Below, piece after piece: positions 1-5,325 of a stretch of 8,057 nt of DNA. The DNA is taken from assembly GCA_043826085.1 (NCBI GenBank), contig JBDRQW010000126.1, positions 1 to 8,057 on the forward strand, in the 5' to 3' direction. The stretch's first letter is position 1; the number at the start of each line of letters is the position of its first letter. The notes under the pieces were generated by a model that saw nothing but the letters and a program-made list of their open reading frames with translations, did not search any database and was not told where the DNA came from. Source of the DNA: CAXBYZ01 sp043826085 (lineage in GTDB: Bacteria > Patescibacteriota > Microgenomatia > UBA1400 > CG1-02-47-37). Both the position numbers and the translations under genes were made by a program.

Positions 1-213
1 CCACCACGATACTTATGCGCTAATGCCCCACTGTGTAAATTAACAGGCACGGTTAAAACAGCGCCAAGCCCGAGCCCAAGCCCGAGTTTGAGTCCGAGTC
101 CTTCTCCATATTTTCCTCCATCTCAACCTGATACGGGTACACCCTTGGTTTTGACATTGGGAGCGGTGGGGGCGGGGGCTTTATTGCTGGTTTTAAAAAA
201 GAAGTTTAAATAA
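1..213 (+). CDS. Surface protein with C-terminal sorting signal (3' end only)
   Basis: This is the last 70 codons of a protein that begins upstream; frame 1 is open from base 1 to TAA at 211-213. It contains, in order, a short segment with two cysteines (CANAPLC), a low-complexity Pro-Ser linker with PSPSPSPS-type repeats at about residues 27-41 of the visible part, the motif QPDTGTP, a hydrophobic stretch of about 17 residues (LVLTLGAVGAGALLLVL), and a basic tail KKKFK. Motif, membrane segment and positive tail is the standard layout of a Gram-positive-type cell wall sorting signal, with QPDTG standing where LPXTG would be. A sortase gene begins on the very next base, which supports this protein as its substrate. 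The function of the missing N-terminal part cannot be seen. The Pro-Ser linker probably spaces the ectodomain away from the envelope. Confidence 0.85.
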   Translation, partial: PPRYLCANAPLCKLTGTVKTAPSPSPSPSLSPSPSPYFPPSQPDTGTPLVLTLGAVGAGALLLVLKKKFK

Positions 214-951
214 ATGAATCGAAAAAAAATTATAGTTTGGTCAATTAATTTAGGATTGGTTTTGGCAGTCGGAGGGTTGGTTTGGATTTTTGGTCCGAGT
301 TTATTTATGGAGATTCAGTTTAAGGAGATGAGTAAACAGAGAGGGGAGGGTGAGGCGAGTAAATCAGGTTTTAGCAGTTTGATGTACTCGATGTCCGGGG
401 TGGAAGAACCTATGAAAATTAATATGGGTTTGGTCAGTGATGAGGCTAGTTTGGTAGTGCTATCCGGGTTCGGGGTTTTGGTGGGCGAGGAAGTGTTAAT
501 AGCGCCGATTTCCAGTGAATTTGGTTTGGTGATTCCAAAGATTTTTGCCAATGTGGCAGTCACAAAAAATGTTAATCCGGCTGACGAGAAAGAATATCAA
601 GAAGTTTTGAGGCAAGCCGGAGGAGTGGCTCATTCGTCCGGAACATCAGTGCCGGGTGAATTGGGGACAACCTATATTTTTGGACACTCGACTGATGCCA
701 GTATAAATGTGGAACGATTTAATGCGGTTTTTTATTTACTTAATAAACTGGAGCCGGGTGATTTGATTGTGGCTTATTATAAAGGTAAGCAATATAAGTA
801 CGAAGTCAGCGATAAAAAAGTGGTTGATCCAACAGATTTATCAGAAATTGTGAGGGTGGATAATGAAGAGAGATTGGTGTTGCAAACTTGTTGGCCACCG
901 GGAACGGATTGGCGAAGATTATTGGTAGTGGCTAAACCAAGGGAGGTTTAG
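214..951 (+). CDS. Sortase (cysteine transpeptidase), membrane-anchored
   Basis: The 245-residue protein has an N-terminal membrane anchor (about residues 6-27) followed by an extracytoplasmic sortase domain. The catalytic set is visible: His158 in IFGHST, Cys226 in LVLQTCWPPG, and Arg234 or Arg235 in TDWRR. The upstream segment GGVAHSSGTSVPGELG (about 136-151) has the shape seen in class D/E-like sortases just before the catalytic His. Family members cleave a sorting motif between Thr and Gly, form a thioacyl intermediate on Cys and transfer the protein to an amine on the envelope. The start ATG follows the TAA of the sorted-protein gene with no gap and no clear Shine-Dalgarno, so translational coupling is likely. 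The class is uncertain: length and motifs fit the short sortases common in CPR genomes better than SrtA or SrtB. Confidence 0.93.
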   Translation: MNRKKIIVWSINLGLVLAVGGLVWIFGPSLFMEIQFKEMSKQRGEGEASKSGFSSLMYSMSGVEEPMKINMGLVSDEASLVVLSGFGVLVGEEVLIAPISSEFGLVIPKIFANVAVTKNVNPADEKEYQEVLRQAGGVAHSSGTSVPGELGTTYIFGHSTDASINVERFNAVFYLLNKLEPGDLIVAYYKGKQYKYEVSDKKVVDPTDLSEIVRVDNEERLVLQTCWPPGTDWRRLLVVAKPREV

Positions 952-953
952 GG

Positions 954-959
954 TAAAAT
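954..959 (+). promoter_or_regulatory. Possible -10 box of the LysM/M23 gene
   Basis: TAAAAT ends six bases before the ATG at 966, so a transcript would start at or next to the start codon. No good -35 is visible at the expected spacing, because that region lies inside the sortase gene. An AGGGAGG at about 939-945 is too far from the ATG for a normal ribosome binding site. The call rests mainly on the same layout recurring at better promoters in this window. Confidence 0.4.
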
Positions 960-965
960 ATAGAT

Positions 966-2081
966 ATGGAGAGAATATCTGTTTTTAAGAGATTGAGGTC
1001 AAATCCATTAACTGTTTGGTGGTGGGAAATTCGGGTTTATTTAAAATTTTTGAAAAAGTATTTTTCTGATAAAATATTGAGGTCATTAGAAGGATTTGAA
1101 GCGGGAAAAGGAGTAGTGGTAGAGGGTTTGGTAGCCAAGAGGGGGAGATATATGAGGCCGTTTTTGCATACCGGAATGGTGGGCTTATTTTTGGTGGGAA
1201 TGTTGTTAGCGCCGGTGATTACCAATGTAGTTGGCGAGGAAGAAAGTGTGGGACAGGGAGGAGTGATTTTGGGAATGACTATGAACATGATGGATACGAC
1301 TACCAGCGTGTCGATAAAACCTCGCGATGGAGTGGTGACTTATATTGTTTCTGAAGGGGATACGGTCAGTTCGATTGCCAATAAATTTGATGTTTCGATT
1401 GATACGATTAGGTGGCAAAATGACTTGACTAGTATTGATGCGATTAAGCCGGGACAAAAATTGGAAGTGCCGCCGGTGACCGGAATGGTTCACAAGGTAA
1501 AGCGAGGCGAGACAATTTATTCAGTGGCTAAAAAGTATGATGTAACGGCTCAACAGATTGTTAACTGGCCGTTTAACAGTTATGCTGATGACGAAAAGTT
1601 TGGTTTGGCGGTGGGGCAGATTTTAATTGTTCCCGATGGAGTGAGGCCGGCAGTGAAATTATGGGATCCAAAGAAATATGTGGCTAGTACGACTCCGAAT
1701 GCCGGGGCAGTATCGGCAACCGGTCAGTTTGTGTGGCCGGCGGGAGGTAATATTTCACAACGGTATGTTTGGTATCACAAGGCGATTGATATTGCCAATA
1801 AAGCGGCACCGGTAATTTTGGCGGCGGATAGTGGTAAGGTTACAATGGCTGGTTGGCCGGATGGATTTGGTTATGGTAATCGAGTGATGATTGATCATGG
1901 GAATGGATTTGTGACTTTGTATGCACATTTGTCTAGTGTTAGTGTGGGAGCCGGGCAAACGGTGAATCGGGGAGATGTGATTGGGAGGATGGGATCAACC
2001 GGGCGGTCGACGGGGATACATTTACACTTTGAAGTTAGAAAAGGTGGGGTGTTGGTTGATCCATTGGGGTATTTGAGGTAG
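966..2081 (+). CDS. LysM and M23 peptidase domain protein, membrane-anchored
   Basis: The 371-residue protein has a basic N-terminal region of about 65 residues, one membrane segment (about 69-89), two LysM repeats (about 124-168 and 175-223, each with the G(D/E)T(V/I)xS(I/V)A core), a short linker, and a C-terminal M23 (LytM-type) metallopeptidase domain (about 254-371). Expected zinc ligands are His271 and Asp275 (HKAID) and His354, with catalytic His321 (YAHLS) and His352 (HLHFEV). All are present, so it should be active rather than a degenerate M23 activator. LysM binds peptidoglycan and M23 enzymes cut peptide cross-bridges, so a wall-remodelling role outside the membrane is likely. The gene begins 14 bases after the sortase stop. 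TAAAAT ends 6 bases before its ATG, so a second, leaderless promoter is possible. The 65-residue cytoplasmic lead-in is longer than usual. Confidence 0.94.
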   Translation: MERISVFKRLRSNPLTVWWWEIRVYLKFLKKYFSDKILRSLEGFEAGKGVVVEGLVAKRGRYMRPFLHTGMVGLFLVGMLLAPVITNVVGEEESVGQGGVILGMTMNMMDTTTSVSIKPRDGVVTYIVSEGDTVSSIANKFDVSIDTIRWQNDLTSIDAIKPGQKLEVPPVTGMVHKVKRGETIYSVAKKYDVTAQQIVNWPFNSYADDEKFGLAVGQILIVPDGVRPAVKLWDPKKYVASTTPNAGAVSATGQFVWPAGGNISQRYVWYHKAIDIANKAAPVILAADSGKVTMAGWPDGFGYGNRVMIDHGNGFVTLYAHLSSVSVGAGQTVNRGDVIGRMGSTGRSTGIHLHFEVRKGGVLVDPLGYLR

Positions 2082-2109
2082 AAACCGTAAGAACCGTTCT
2101 TTCCGTTTT
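2082..2109 (+). terminator. Imperfect hairpin with T run after the LysM/M23 gene (also a REP-like palindrome)
   Basis: The bases directly after the TAG stop fold around the C at 2095: AAGAAC pairs with GTTCTT (2089-2094 with 2096-2101, one T-T mismatch beyond), and outer AAACC/CGTTT pairing extends the stem to 2082-2108 with two mismatches in total. It ends in TTTT (2106-2109). It is well placed to terminate the sortase-M23 transcript. The core AACCGTTCTTTC is also shared with a palindrome inside the neighbouring transposase gene, so it may be a repeat element doing terminator duty. Confidence 0.5.
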
Positions 2110-2782
2110 ACTCGAGAGTTTTGTTTTTTATGAGCCTTTCGAGTTTTGATTTGTCTTTGGTCTGAGTGAGAAAAGATAGATAGTCTTTTTGAGGGTTGGG
2201 AGAGTTTTTAAAGAAGGCGTCTAGGATGGTTTGAGAGTCTAACCAATCTTTGATATTTTGGTTGAGTTTTAGGTAATCTTTTAAGGAAGAGTAGGGGTAA
2301 TCGGAAGGAACCGTTCTTTCTGATTTTTTGGGGTTGAGGTGGATGTATTTGGTGAGGTAGAGAAGTTGTGGATCACTAGATATTTTGACGCTTTTAAATC
2401 TGCCTTGGAATAAGGCGCCCGAGTGTTTGTATTGATATTGAAAATACATGGCATAAGCAACGCTAACTTTTTGAAGCAAGTTGGTGAGGGTCGGGGAGGA
2501 TTGTTTTTGAAAAAGGAGGAGATGAAAATGATTGGGCATTAAGCAGTAGGCGAGTAGAGTGTAGGGTTTGGGAGTTGATTTTGTTCTAGCTTTTTTCAGC
2601 TTTTTCTTTGACAGTTTGGCAAAAGCTCCAAGCTTTGGGTAGCGAAGATAGTATCTTAAAATATCTAGAAAAGTTTTGTAATCTTCTTGCTTTCTAAAGA
2701 TTTTTTGCTTGAAACAACCGCGATTAACTATGTGATGATATGTATCGGGTTTAAAATTTCGTTGTAAATATTTACTTGGCAT
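2108..2782 (-). CDS. REP-associated tyrosine transposase (Y1/HUH family, RAYT-like)
   Basis: With ATG at 2782 the protein has 224 residues. The Y1 transposase signature is clear: DTYHHIVNRG near the N-terminus (about 13-22), the HUH motif in YCLMPNHFHLLLF (His85 and His87), a catalytic-Tyr segment VAYAMYFQYQYKHSG (Tyr113 the best candidate), then LFQGRFKS and LTKYIHLNP. HUH/Y1 enzymes cut single-stranded DNA through a 5'-phosphotyrosine, and this single-domain type is associated with REP palindromes rather than IS ends. I chose the start at 2782, not an in-frame ATG at 2860, because family similarity begins after 2782, a promoter lies between the two, and the longer form would overlap obg. 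A Lys-rich insertion (about 57-72) is unusual. Related palindromes lie after the gene, inside it and in its promoter. No IS-type end structures were seen. Confidence 0.88.
   Translation of the reverse strand: MPSKYLQRNFKPDTYHHIVNRGCFKQKIFRKQEDYKTFLDILRYYLRYPKLGAFAKLSKKKLKKARTKSTPKPYTLLAYCLMPNHFHLLLFQKQSSPTLTNLLQKVSVAYAMYFQYQYKHSGALFQGRFKSVKISSDPQLLYLTKYIHLNPKKSERTVPSDYPYSSLKDYLKLNQNIKDWLDSQTILDAFFKNSPNPQKDYLSFLTQTKDKSKLERLIKNKTLE
2299..2325. repeat. REP-like palindrome copy inside the transposase gene
   Basis: The core 2303-2322 (GGAAGGAACCGTTCTTTCTG) lies in a longer arm-to-arm match from 2299 to 2325. Around C2312 there are 13 consecutive pairs on the plus strand, two of them G-T wobbles. 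On the other strand those become A-C mismatches, so folding favours the plus strand. It encodes residues around SERTVPSDY, just before the conserved YPYSS segment of the transposase. Confidence 0.75.
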
Positions 2783-2788
2783 ATCTAT

Positions 2789-2817
2789 ATTATGGAAGGA
2801 ACGGTTCTTTCTGTCAA
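2789..2817 (-). promoter_or_regulatory. Promoter of the REP-type transposase, leaderless layout
   Basis: On the minus strand TTGACA (2817-2812), a 17-base spacer and CATAAT (2794-2789) form a near-consensus sigma-70 promoter. The -10 ends six bases before the ATG at 2782, so the transcript should start at the start codon. The spacer is almost exactly a palindrome (2794-2813) that recurs inside the transposase gene. Confidence 0.65.
2794..2813. repeat. REP-like palindrome copy in the transposase/obg promoter region
   Basis: GGAAGGAACGGTTCTTTCTG is centred on G2803 and pairs outward with only G-T wobbles on the plus strand. It matches the copy at 2303-2322 at 19 of 20 bases, differing only at the central base. 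It fills the spacer of the transposase promoter and lies where the obg -35 would be. Confidence 0.75.
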
Positions 2818-2826
2818 TGGCGAGTG

Positions 2827-2835
2827 TGGTAAAAT
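2827..2835 (+). promoter_or_regulatory. Extended -10 promoter of obg
   Basis: TGG followed by TAAAAT (2830-2835) matches an extended -10 element (TGnTATAAT). No strong -35 is seen. The -10 ends nine bases before the ATG at 2845, giving a predicted 5' leader of only about two or three bases and no Shine-Dalgarno. Confidence 0.55.
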
Positions 2836-2844
2836 TATAAACAT

Positions 2845-3885
2845 ATGATTGATTACGCACAAATATATATTAAAGCAGGGGATGGGGGAGATGGTAAGGT
2901 GAGTTTTAGGCGGGAGAAGTATATTTCCAAGGGTGGGCCTGATGGCGGTGATGGTGGTGATGGGGGTTCGATTTATTTTATGGTTGATAAAGATTTAAAT
3001 ACTTTAATACCGTTTCAATTTAAAAAGAAATTTGAGGCTGAGAGGGGTCAGGTTGGTGGTAAGGCTAAGAAGCATGGTAAGGATGGGGTGGATTTGATAA
3101 TTAAAGTGCCTCCGGGAACAAGGGTGAAGATTGGGTCGCGAGAGTTTGATATGATTAAAGTGGAGGATAAAGTGGGTGTGGCTCATGGGGGAACCGGGGG
3201 TTTGGGAAATTGGCAGTTTAGGTCTTCGACTAACACGACGCCGATGCTTGCTGAAAAAGGAACTTTGGGAGAGGAAAGGGAAGTTGTTCTGGAATTAAAG
3301 TTGTTGGCGGATGTGGGATTGATTGGAATGCCTAATGCGGGTAAGTCGACTTTGTTGTCTGTGTTAACCAAGGCTAGACCTAAAATTGCCAATTATCCGT
3401 TTACCACTTTGGAGCCTAATTTGGGGGTGATGGTATACGGAAAAGGTTCGGAACTAGAACATCGGAAAGTTCCGAACCTTAAGACTTTGGTATTAGCTGA
3501 TATACCGGGATTAATAGAGGGGGCTAGTCGGGGTAAGGGTTTGGGGCATACTTTTTTGAGGCATGTTGAGAGGTGTGGTTTATTGGTTCATGTGTTGGAC
3601 GGGGCTAGGTTATTGGAGGAGCCGTCAAGGACGGACCTTGACGGCTCGGAGGTGTTACTAAAAGATTATGAGGTAATTAGAAAAGAGTTGGGGGAGTATT
3701 CTGATAAGTTGGTGGAGAAGTCGGAGATAATTGTTTTAAATAAGATAGATGTGTTGAGTAAAACTCAGATTAATAAAGTCAAGAAATTACTCAAGGTTAC
3801 GAACCTTGAGTTGATTTGTGTGAGTGGGGCGACCGGGGAGGGGTTGGATAAACTAAAGGGGAAAATTTTAGGCCTACAGGGATGA
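2845..3885 (+). CDS. obg: Obg family GTPase (ribosome assembly), no C-terminal OCT domain
   Basis: The 346-residue protein has a glycine-rich N-terminal Obg domain (about 1-156; AGDGGDGKVSFRREK, GGPDGGDGGDGG) and a GTPase domain (about 157-340). The G motifs are complete: G1 GMPNAGKST (161-169), G2 TT at 187-188 in PFTTLEPNLG, G3 DIPG (219-222), G4 NKID (299-302) and G5 SGA (327-329). Obg proteins bind the large ribosomal subunit and act late in its assembly. The protein ends right after the G domain, whereas Bacillus subtilis Obg is about 428 residues with an extra C-terminal domain. Compared with remembered Bacillus Obg, extra residues lie at about 200-212 and 259-268, exactly where two perfect DNA inverted repeats sit, and a third repeat encodes about 315-323. 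The start is supported by the conserved IDYAQIYIKAGDGG opening and an extended -10 just upstream. Confidence 0.97.
   Translation: MIDYAQIYIKAGDGGDGKVSFRREKYISKGGPDGGDGGDGGSIYFMVDKDLNTLIPFQFKKKFEAERGQVGGKAKKHGKDGVDLIIKVPPGTRVKIGSREFDMIKVEDKVGVAHGGTGGLGNWQFRSSTNTTPMLAEKGTLGEEREVVLELKLLADVGLIGMPNAGKSTLLSVLTKARPKIANYPFTTLEPNLGVMVYGKGSELEHRKVPNLKTLVLADIPGLIEGASRGKGLGHTFLRHVERCGLLVHVLDGARLLEEPSRTDLDGSEVLLKDYEVIRKELGEYSDKLVEKSEIIVLNKIDVLSKTQINKVKKLLKVTNLELICVSGATGEGLDKLKGKILGLQG
3443..3480. repeat. Perfect 13-bp inverted repeat inside obg (first of three)
   Basis: Arms AAGGTTCGGAACT (3443-3455) and AGTTCCGAACCTT (3468-3480) are exact reverse complements around a 12-base loop. They encode GSELEHRKVPNL between switch I and the DxPG motif, where remembered Bacillus Obg is about ten residues shorter. 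Confidence 0.9.
3619..3647. repeat. Perfect 12-bp inverted repeat inside obg (second of three)
   Basis: Arms GAGCCGTCAAGG (3619-3630) and CCTTGACGGCTC (3636-3647) flank the five-base loop ACGGA. The repeat encodes about EPSRTDLDGS after the HVLDG segment, a variable loop in the family. Confidence 0.9.
3789..3811. repeat. Perfect 10-bp inverted repeat inside obg (third of three)
   Basis: Arms ACTCAAGGTT (3789-3798) and AACCTTGAGT (3802-3811) flank ACG. TCAAGG...CCTTGA is shared with the second repeat, and AAGGTT...AACCTT with the outer arms of the first. It encodes about LLKVTNLEL, between the G4 and G5 motifs. Confidence 0.9.
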
Positions 3886-3898
3886 TTCCCTCGATTTT
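3878..3898 (+). terminator. Weak hairpin plus T run at the end of obg
   Basis: AGGGA (3878-3882) pairs with TCCCT (3887-3891) around a four-base loop that contains the TGA stop codon; TTTT follows at 3895-3898 after a short gap. The stem is only five pairs, so it is a weak terminator at best and read-through into the tRNA is plausible. Confidence 0.3.
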
Positions 3899-3927
3899 AC
3901 TCGGGATAAACCTTGAAGGTGGAATAT

Positions 3928-4001
3928 GGGCCTGTAGCTTAATTGGCTAAAGCACTGCATTCGCATTGCAGAGACTGGCGGTTCGATTCCGCCCAGGTCC
4001 A
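3928..4001 (+). tRNA. tRNA-Ala (anticodon CGC)
   Basis: The cloverleaf is complete. The acceptor GGGCCTG (3928-3934) pairs with CAGGTCC (3994-4000), including a G3-U70 wobble, the known identity element of alanine tRNA. The D stem is GCTT/AAGC, the anticodon stem CTGCA/TGCAG with loop TTCGCAT (anticodon CGC at 3962-3964, reading GCG), and the T stem GGCGG/CCGCC with loop TTCGATT. A4001 is the discriminator base. CCA is not encoded, so it must be added after transcription. The gene follows obg by 42 bases and ends one base before the stop codon of the convergent ATPase gene. Confidence 0.95.
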
Positions 4002-4002
4002 C

Positions 4003-5172
4003 TTACCTAAGTTTTGAGAGGTGGGTGATAAAATCTTGCCAAGAGAAAATTTCTCCGTTAGAGCGAGATTGAGAGTCGTCTCCGCCGTAGATAAGATTAA
4101 GATGGGAAGTTTTTTGTAGATAGTTTTTGATTAAAGTCAGTTTTTTGAATGGATGTTGGTGAATGGTTTGGGCGGATTTGATTTCATATAAATTGATCTT
4201 TAAGGAAAATTCTAGAAGAAGGTCGGCTTCTAATCCGGTTCGATCGCGCCAAAAGTATGGGGTGGTTGGATTATTATCATTGGCAAGTGATTTATAGGTT
4301 TCGGAGATTATCCAAGTTTCAAAGAGGGCTCCCAATTGAGAGTGAAGAGAAAGTTCTTTGGCGGAGTTGATACCTAGTAATCGACAAGCTAGACCAGTGT
4401 CTAAAAAGTAGAGTTTTGGGGTTTTGGTGAGGCGTTTGTTAAGATTTTTAAAATAGGGTTGGAGAAGTTTAATAAGGCCACTGATTTCAAGTAAGTTAAT
4501 CCACGATTTGATAGTGTTATGAGTGACGCCAACATCTGAAGCCAGACTAGATAGGCTAAGAAGTTGTCCGGTACGACCAGCGGCTAAGCGTAAAAATCTA
4601 TCAAAAGTAGGCAGGCTGTCTATTTTTGAGATGAGGCTGACGTCTCTTTCCAGGTAGGTTTTGATGTAGTTGTTAAGCCACTCAATGGGATTGGTTTTTT
4701 GATTATAAATTCGGGGATAACCTCCCAGCCAGATTTGTTTATATAAATCTTTTTGATTGAGGTGACTATTTTTTAGTTCTTGGTAAGAAAATGGATAGAG
4801 ATTAAAAATCGAGATGCGACCGGCTAGAGATTGAGTGATGGAGTCGAGTAAAAGAAAGTGTTGTGAACCGGTTAGGATGTATTGGCCATTTATTTTATCT
4901 TTATCTGTTTTAACTTGAAGGTAAGAGAAAAGTTCGGGGGCTCGTTGAACTTCGTCGATAATTACGTATTTTGAGTAACGCTTTAGAAAACCTCGAGGGT
5001 CTTCAGTGGCAAAACGAAGATTGTCTGGTAATTCTAAGTTAACGTAGGCGTATTTTGGAAATAAAGATTTAGCTAAAGTGGTTTTGCCTGATTGGCGTGG
5101 GCCCAGTAAGCCGATGATGGGGGTTGATTTGGCTGATTTTTTAATAGAGGATGAAAGTAGGCGGGGGATCAT
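4003..5172 (-). CDS. AAA_14 ATPase with C-terminal DUF4143 domain
   Basis: The 389-residue protein, read from ATG at 5172, has an AAA+ domain with Walker A GPRQSGKT (24-31), Walker B YVIIDEVQRAPE (Asp73, Glu74) and a sensor-like YILTGSQ (98-104). A winged-helix-like stretch follows (about 203-235), then a DUF4143 region with FLDTGLACRLLG and FETWIISE. Its end carries FWRDRTGLEADLLLE and LYEIKSA, a PD-(D/E)xK-like pattern (Asp317, Glu330, Lys332). Proteins of this type are common in prokaryotes, but their role is not established, and I do not assign one. An upstream in-frame TTG at 5208 was rejected because it lies in the -35 box of a near-consensus promoter whose start point falls at the ATG. 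Nearly all the 3' flank is tRNA-Ala, so its transcript would run antisense to the tRNA unless terminated there. Confidence 0.93.
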   Translation of the reverse strand: MIPRLLSSSIKKSAKSTPIIGLLGPRQSGKTTLAKSLFPKYAYVNLELPDNLRFATEDPRGFLKRYSKYVIIDEVQRAPELFSYLQVKTDKDKINGQYILTGSQHFLLLDSITQSLAGRISIFNLYPFSYQELKNSHLNQKDLYKQIWLGGYPRIYNQKTNPIEWLNNYIKTYLERDVSLISKIDSLPTFDRFLRLAAGRTGQLLSLSSLASDVGVTHNTIKSWINLLEISGLIKLLQPYFKNLNKRLTKTPKLYFLDTGLACRLLGINSAKELSLHSQLGALFETWIISETYKSLANDNNPTTPYFWRDRTGLEADLLLEFSLKINLYEIKSAQTIHQHPFKKLTLIKNYLQKTSHLNLIYGGDDSQSRSNGEIFSWQDFITHLSKLR

Positions 5173-5179
5173 TAATTGA

Positions 5180-5208
5180 ATAATAACATATGGATGTAAA
5201 ATTGTCAA
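5180..5208 (-). promoter_or_regulatory. Promoter of the AAA_14 ATPase, leaderless layout
   Basis: TTGACA (5208-5203), a 17-base spacer and TATTAT (5185-5180) on the minus strand are one base short of consensus. Seven bases separate the -10 from ATG 5172, so the transcript should start at the codon. There is no Shine-Dalgarno. An inverted repeat overlaps the -35 box. Confidence 0.75.
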
Positions 5209-5227
5209 TCGGATTTACAATTTTACA
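5195..5227. promoter_or_regulatory. Candidate operator: 11-bp inverted repeat over the ATPase -35 box
   Basis: TGTAAAATTGT (5195-5205) and ACAATTTTACA (5217-5227) are exact reverse complements, 22 bases centre to centre, about two helical turns. The right arm lies within a tandem repeat TTTACAAT TTTACAAT (5214-5229). The left arm covers part of the -35 box of the ATPase promoter, and the right arm ends 15 bases before the -35 of the divergent promoter. This is the geometry of a dimeric repressor site. No regulator gene is visible in the window. Confidence 0.6.
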
Positions 5228-5242
5228 ATGTTTGTGTTTTGC

Positions 5243-5270
5243 TTGACAGGGGGATAATTTATGTTATAAG
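5243..5270 (+). promoter_or_regulatory. Strong promoter of the unrecognised 179-residue gene
   Basis: TTGACA (5243-5248), a 16-base spacer and TATAAG (5265-5270) form a near-consensus promoter. The predicted start is at about 5276-5277, giving a leader of about 49 bases. Unlike the other genes here it is not leaderless. Confidence 0.75.
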
Positions 5271-5282
5271 ATAGGGTTTGTT

Positions 5283-5305
5283 AACTGCCTTTGGGTAGTT
5301 TTTTT
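5283..5305 (+). terminator. Terminator-like hairpin in the 5' leader (candidate attenuator)
   Basis: AACTGCC (5283-5289) pairs with GGTAGTT (5294-5300), seven pairs with one G-T wobble, around the loop TTTG. An uninterrupted run of seven T follows (5299-5305). It starts about seven bases after the predicted transcription start and lies upstream of the ribosome binding site, so it would interrupt the transcript of the downstream gene unless relieved or leaky. Confidence 0.6.
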
Positions 5306-5312
5306 AGTAAAT

Positions 5313-5320
5313 AAAGGAGA
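5313..5320 (+). promoter_or_regulatory. Shine-Dalgarno site AAAGGAGA
   Basis: The GGAG core ends six bases before ATG 5326. It is the only well-placed Shine-Dalgarno in front of a gene in this window and fixes the start codon of the 179-residue protein. Confidence 0.85.
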
Positions 5321-5325
5321 AAAAT

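Noticed and set aside
27..120. DNA tandem repeat
   Set aside because: The CCNAGN-type repetition is explained by codons of the Pro-Ser linker of the surface protein.
315..563. Antisense reading frame across the sortase gene, and similar ones at 1037-1493, 1755-1958, 3004-3392, 5561-5845, 6662-6901 and 7331-7591
   Set aside because: They lie opposite well-supported genes, carry no recognisable motifs, and have composition expected of shadows.
2299..2330. Plus-strand intrinsic terminator inside the transposase gene
   Set aside because: A hairpin plus TTTTTT is present, but it lies in coding sequence of a minus-strand gene and recurs as a palindrome elsewhere; a repeat element explains it better.
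2082..2817. CRISPR array or DNA uptake signal from the repeated GAACNGTTC motifs
   Set aside because: Spacing is irregular, the copies differ, and one is inside a gene. An uptake sequence cannot be excluded from three copies, but the transposase next door is a better explanation.
2783..2860. N-terminal extension of the transposase to an in-frame ATG at 2860
   Set aside because: It covers the promoter and palindrome and the start of obg, has no family similarity, and the promoter predicts a start at 2782.
5173..5208. TTG start for the ATPase at 5208
   Set aside because: The TTG is part of the TTGACA -35 box; the predicted transcript begins only at about 5172, at an ATG that opens the conserved sequence.
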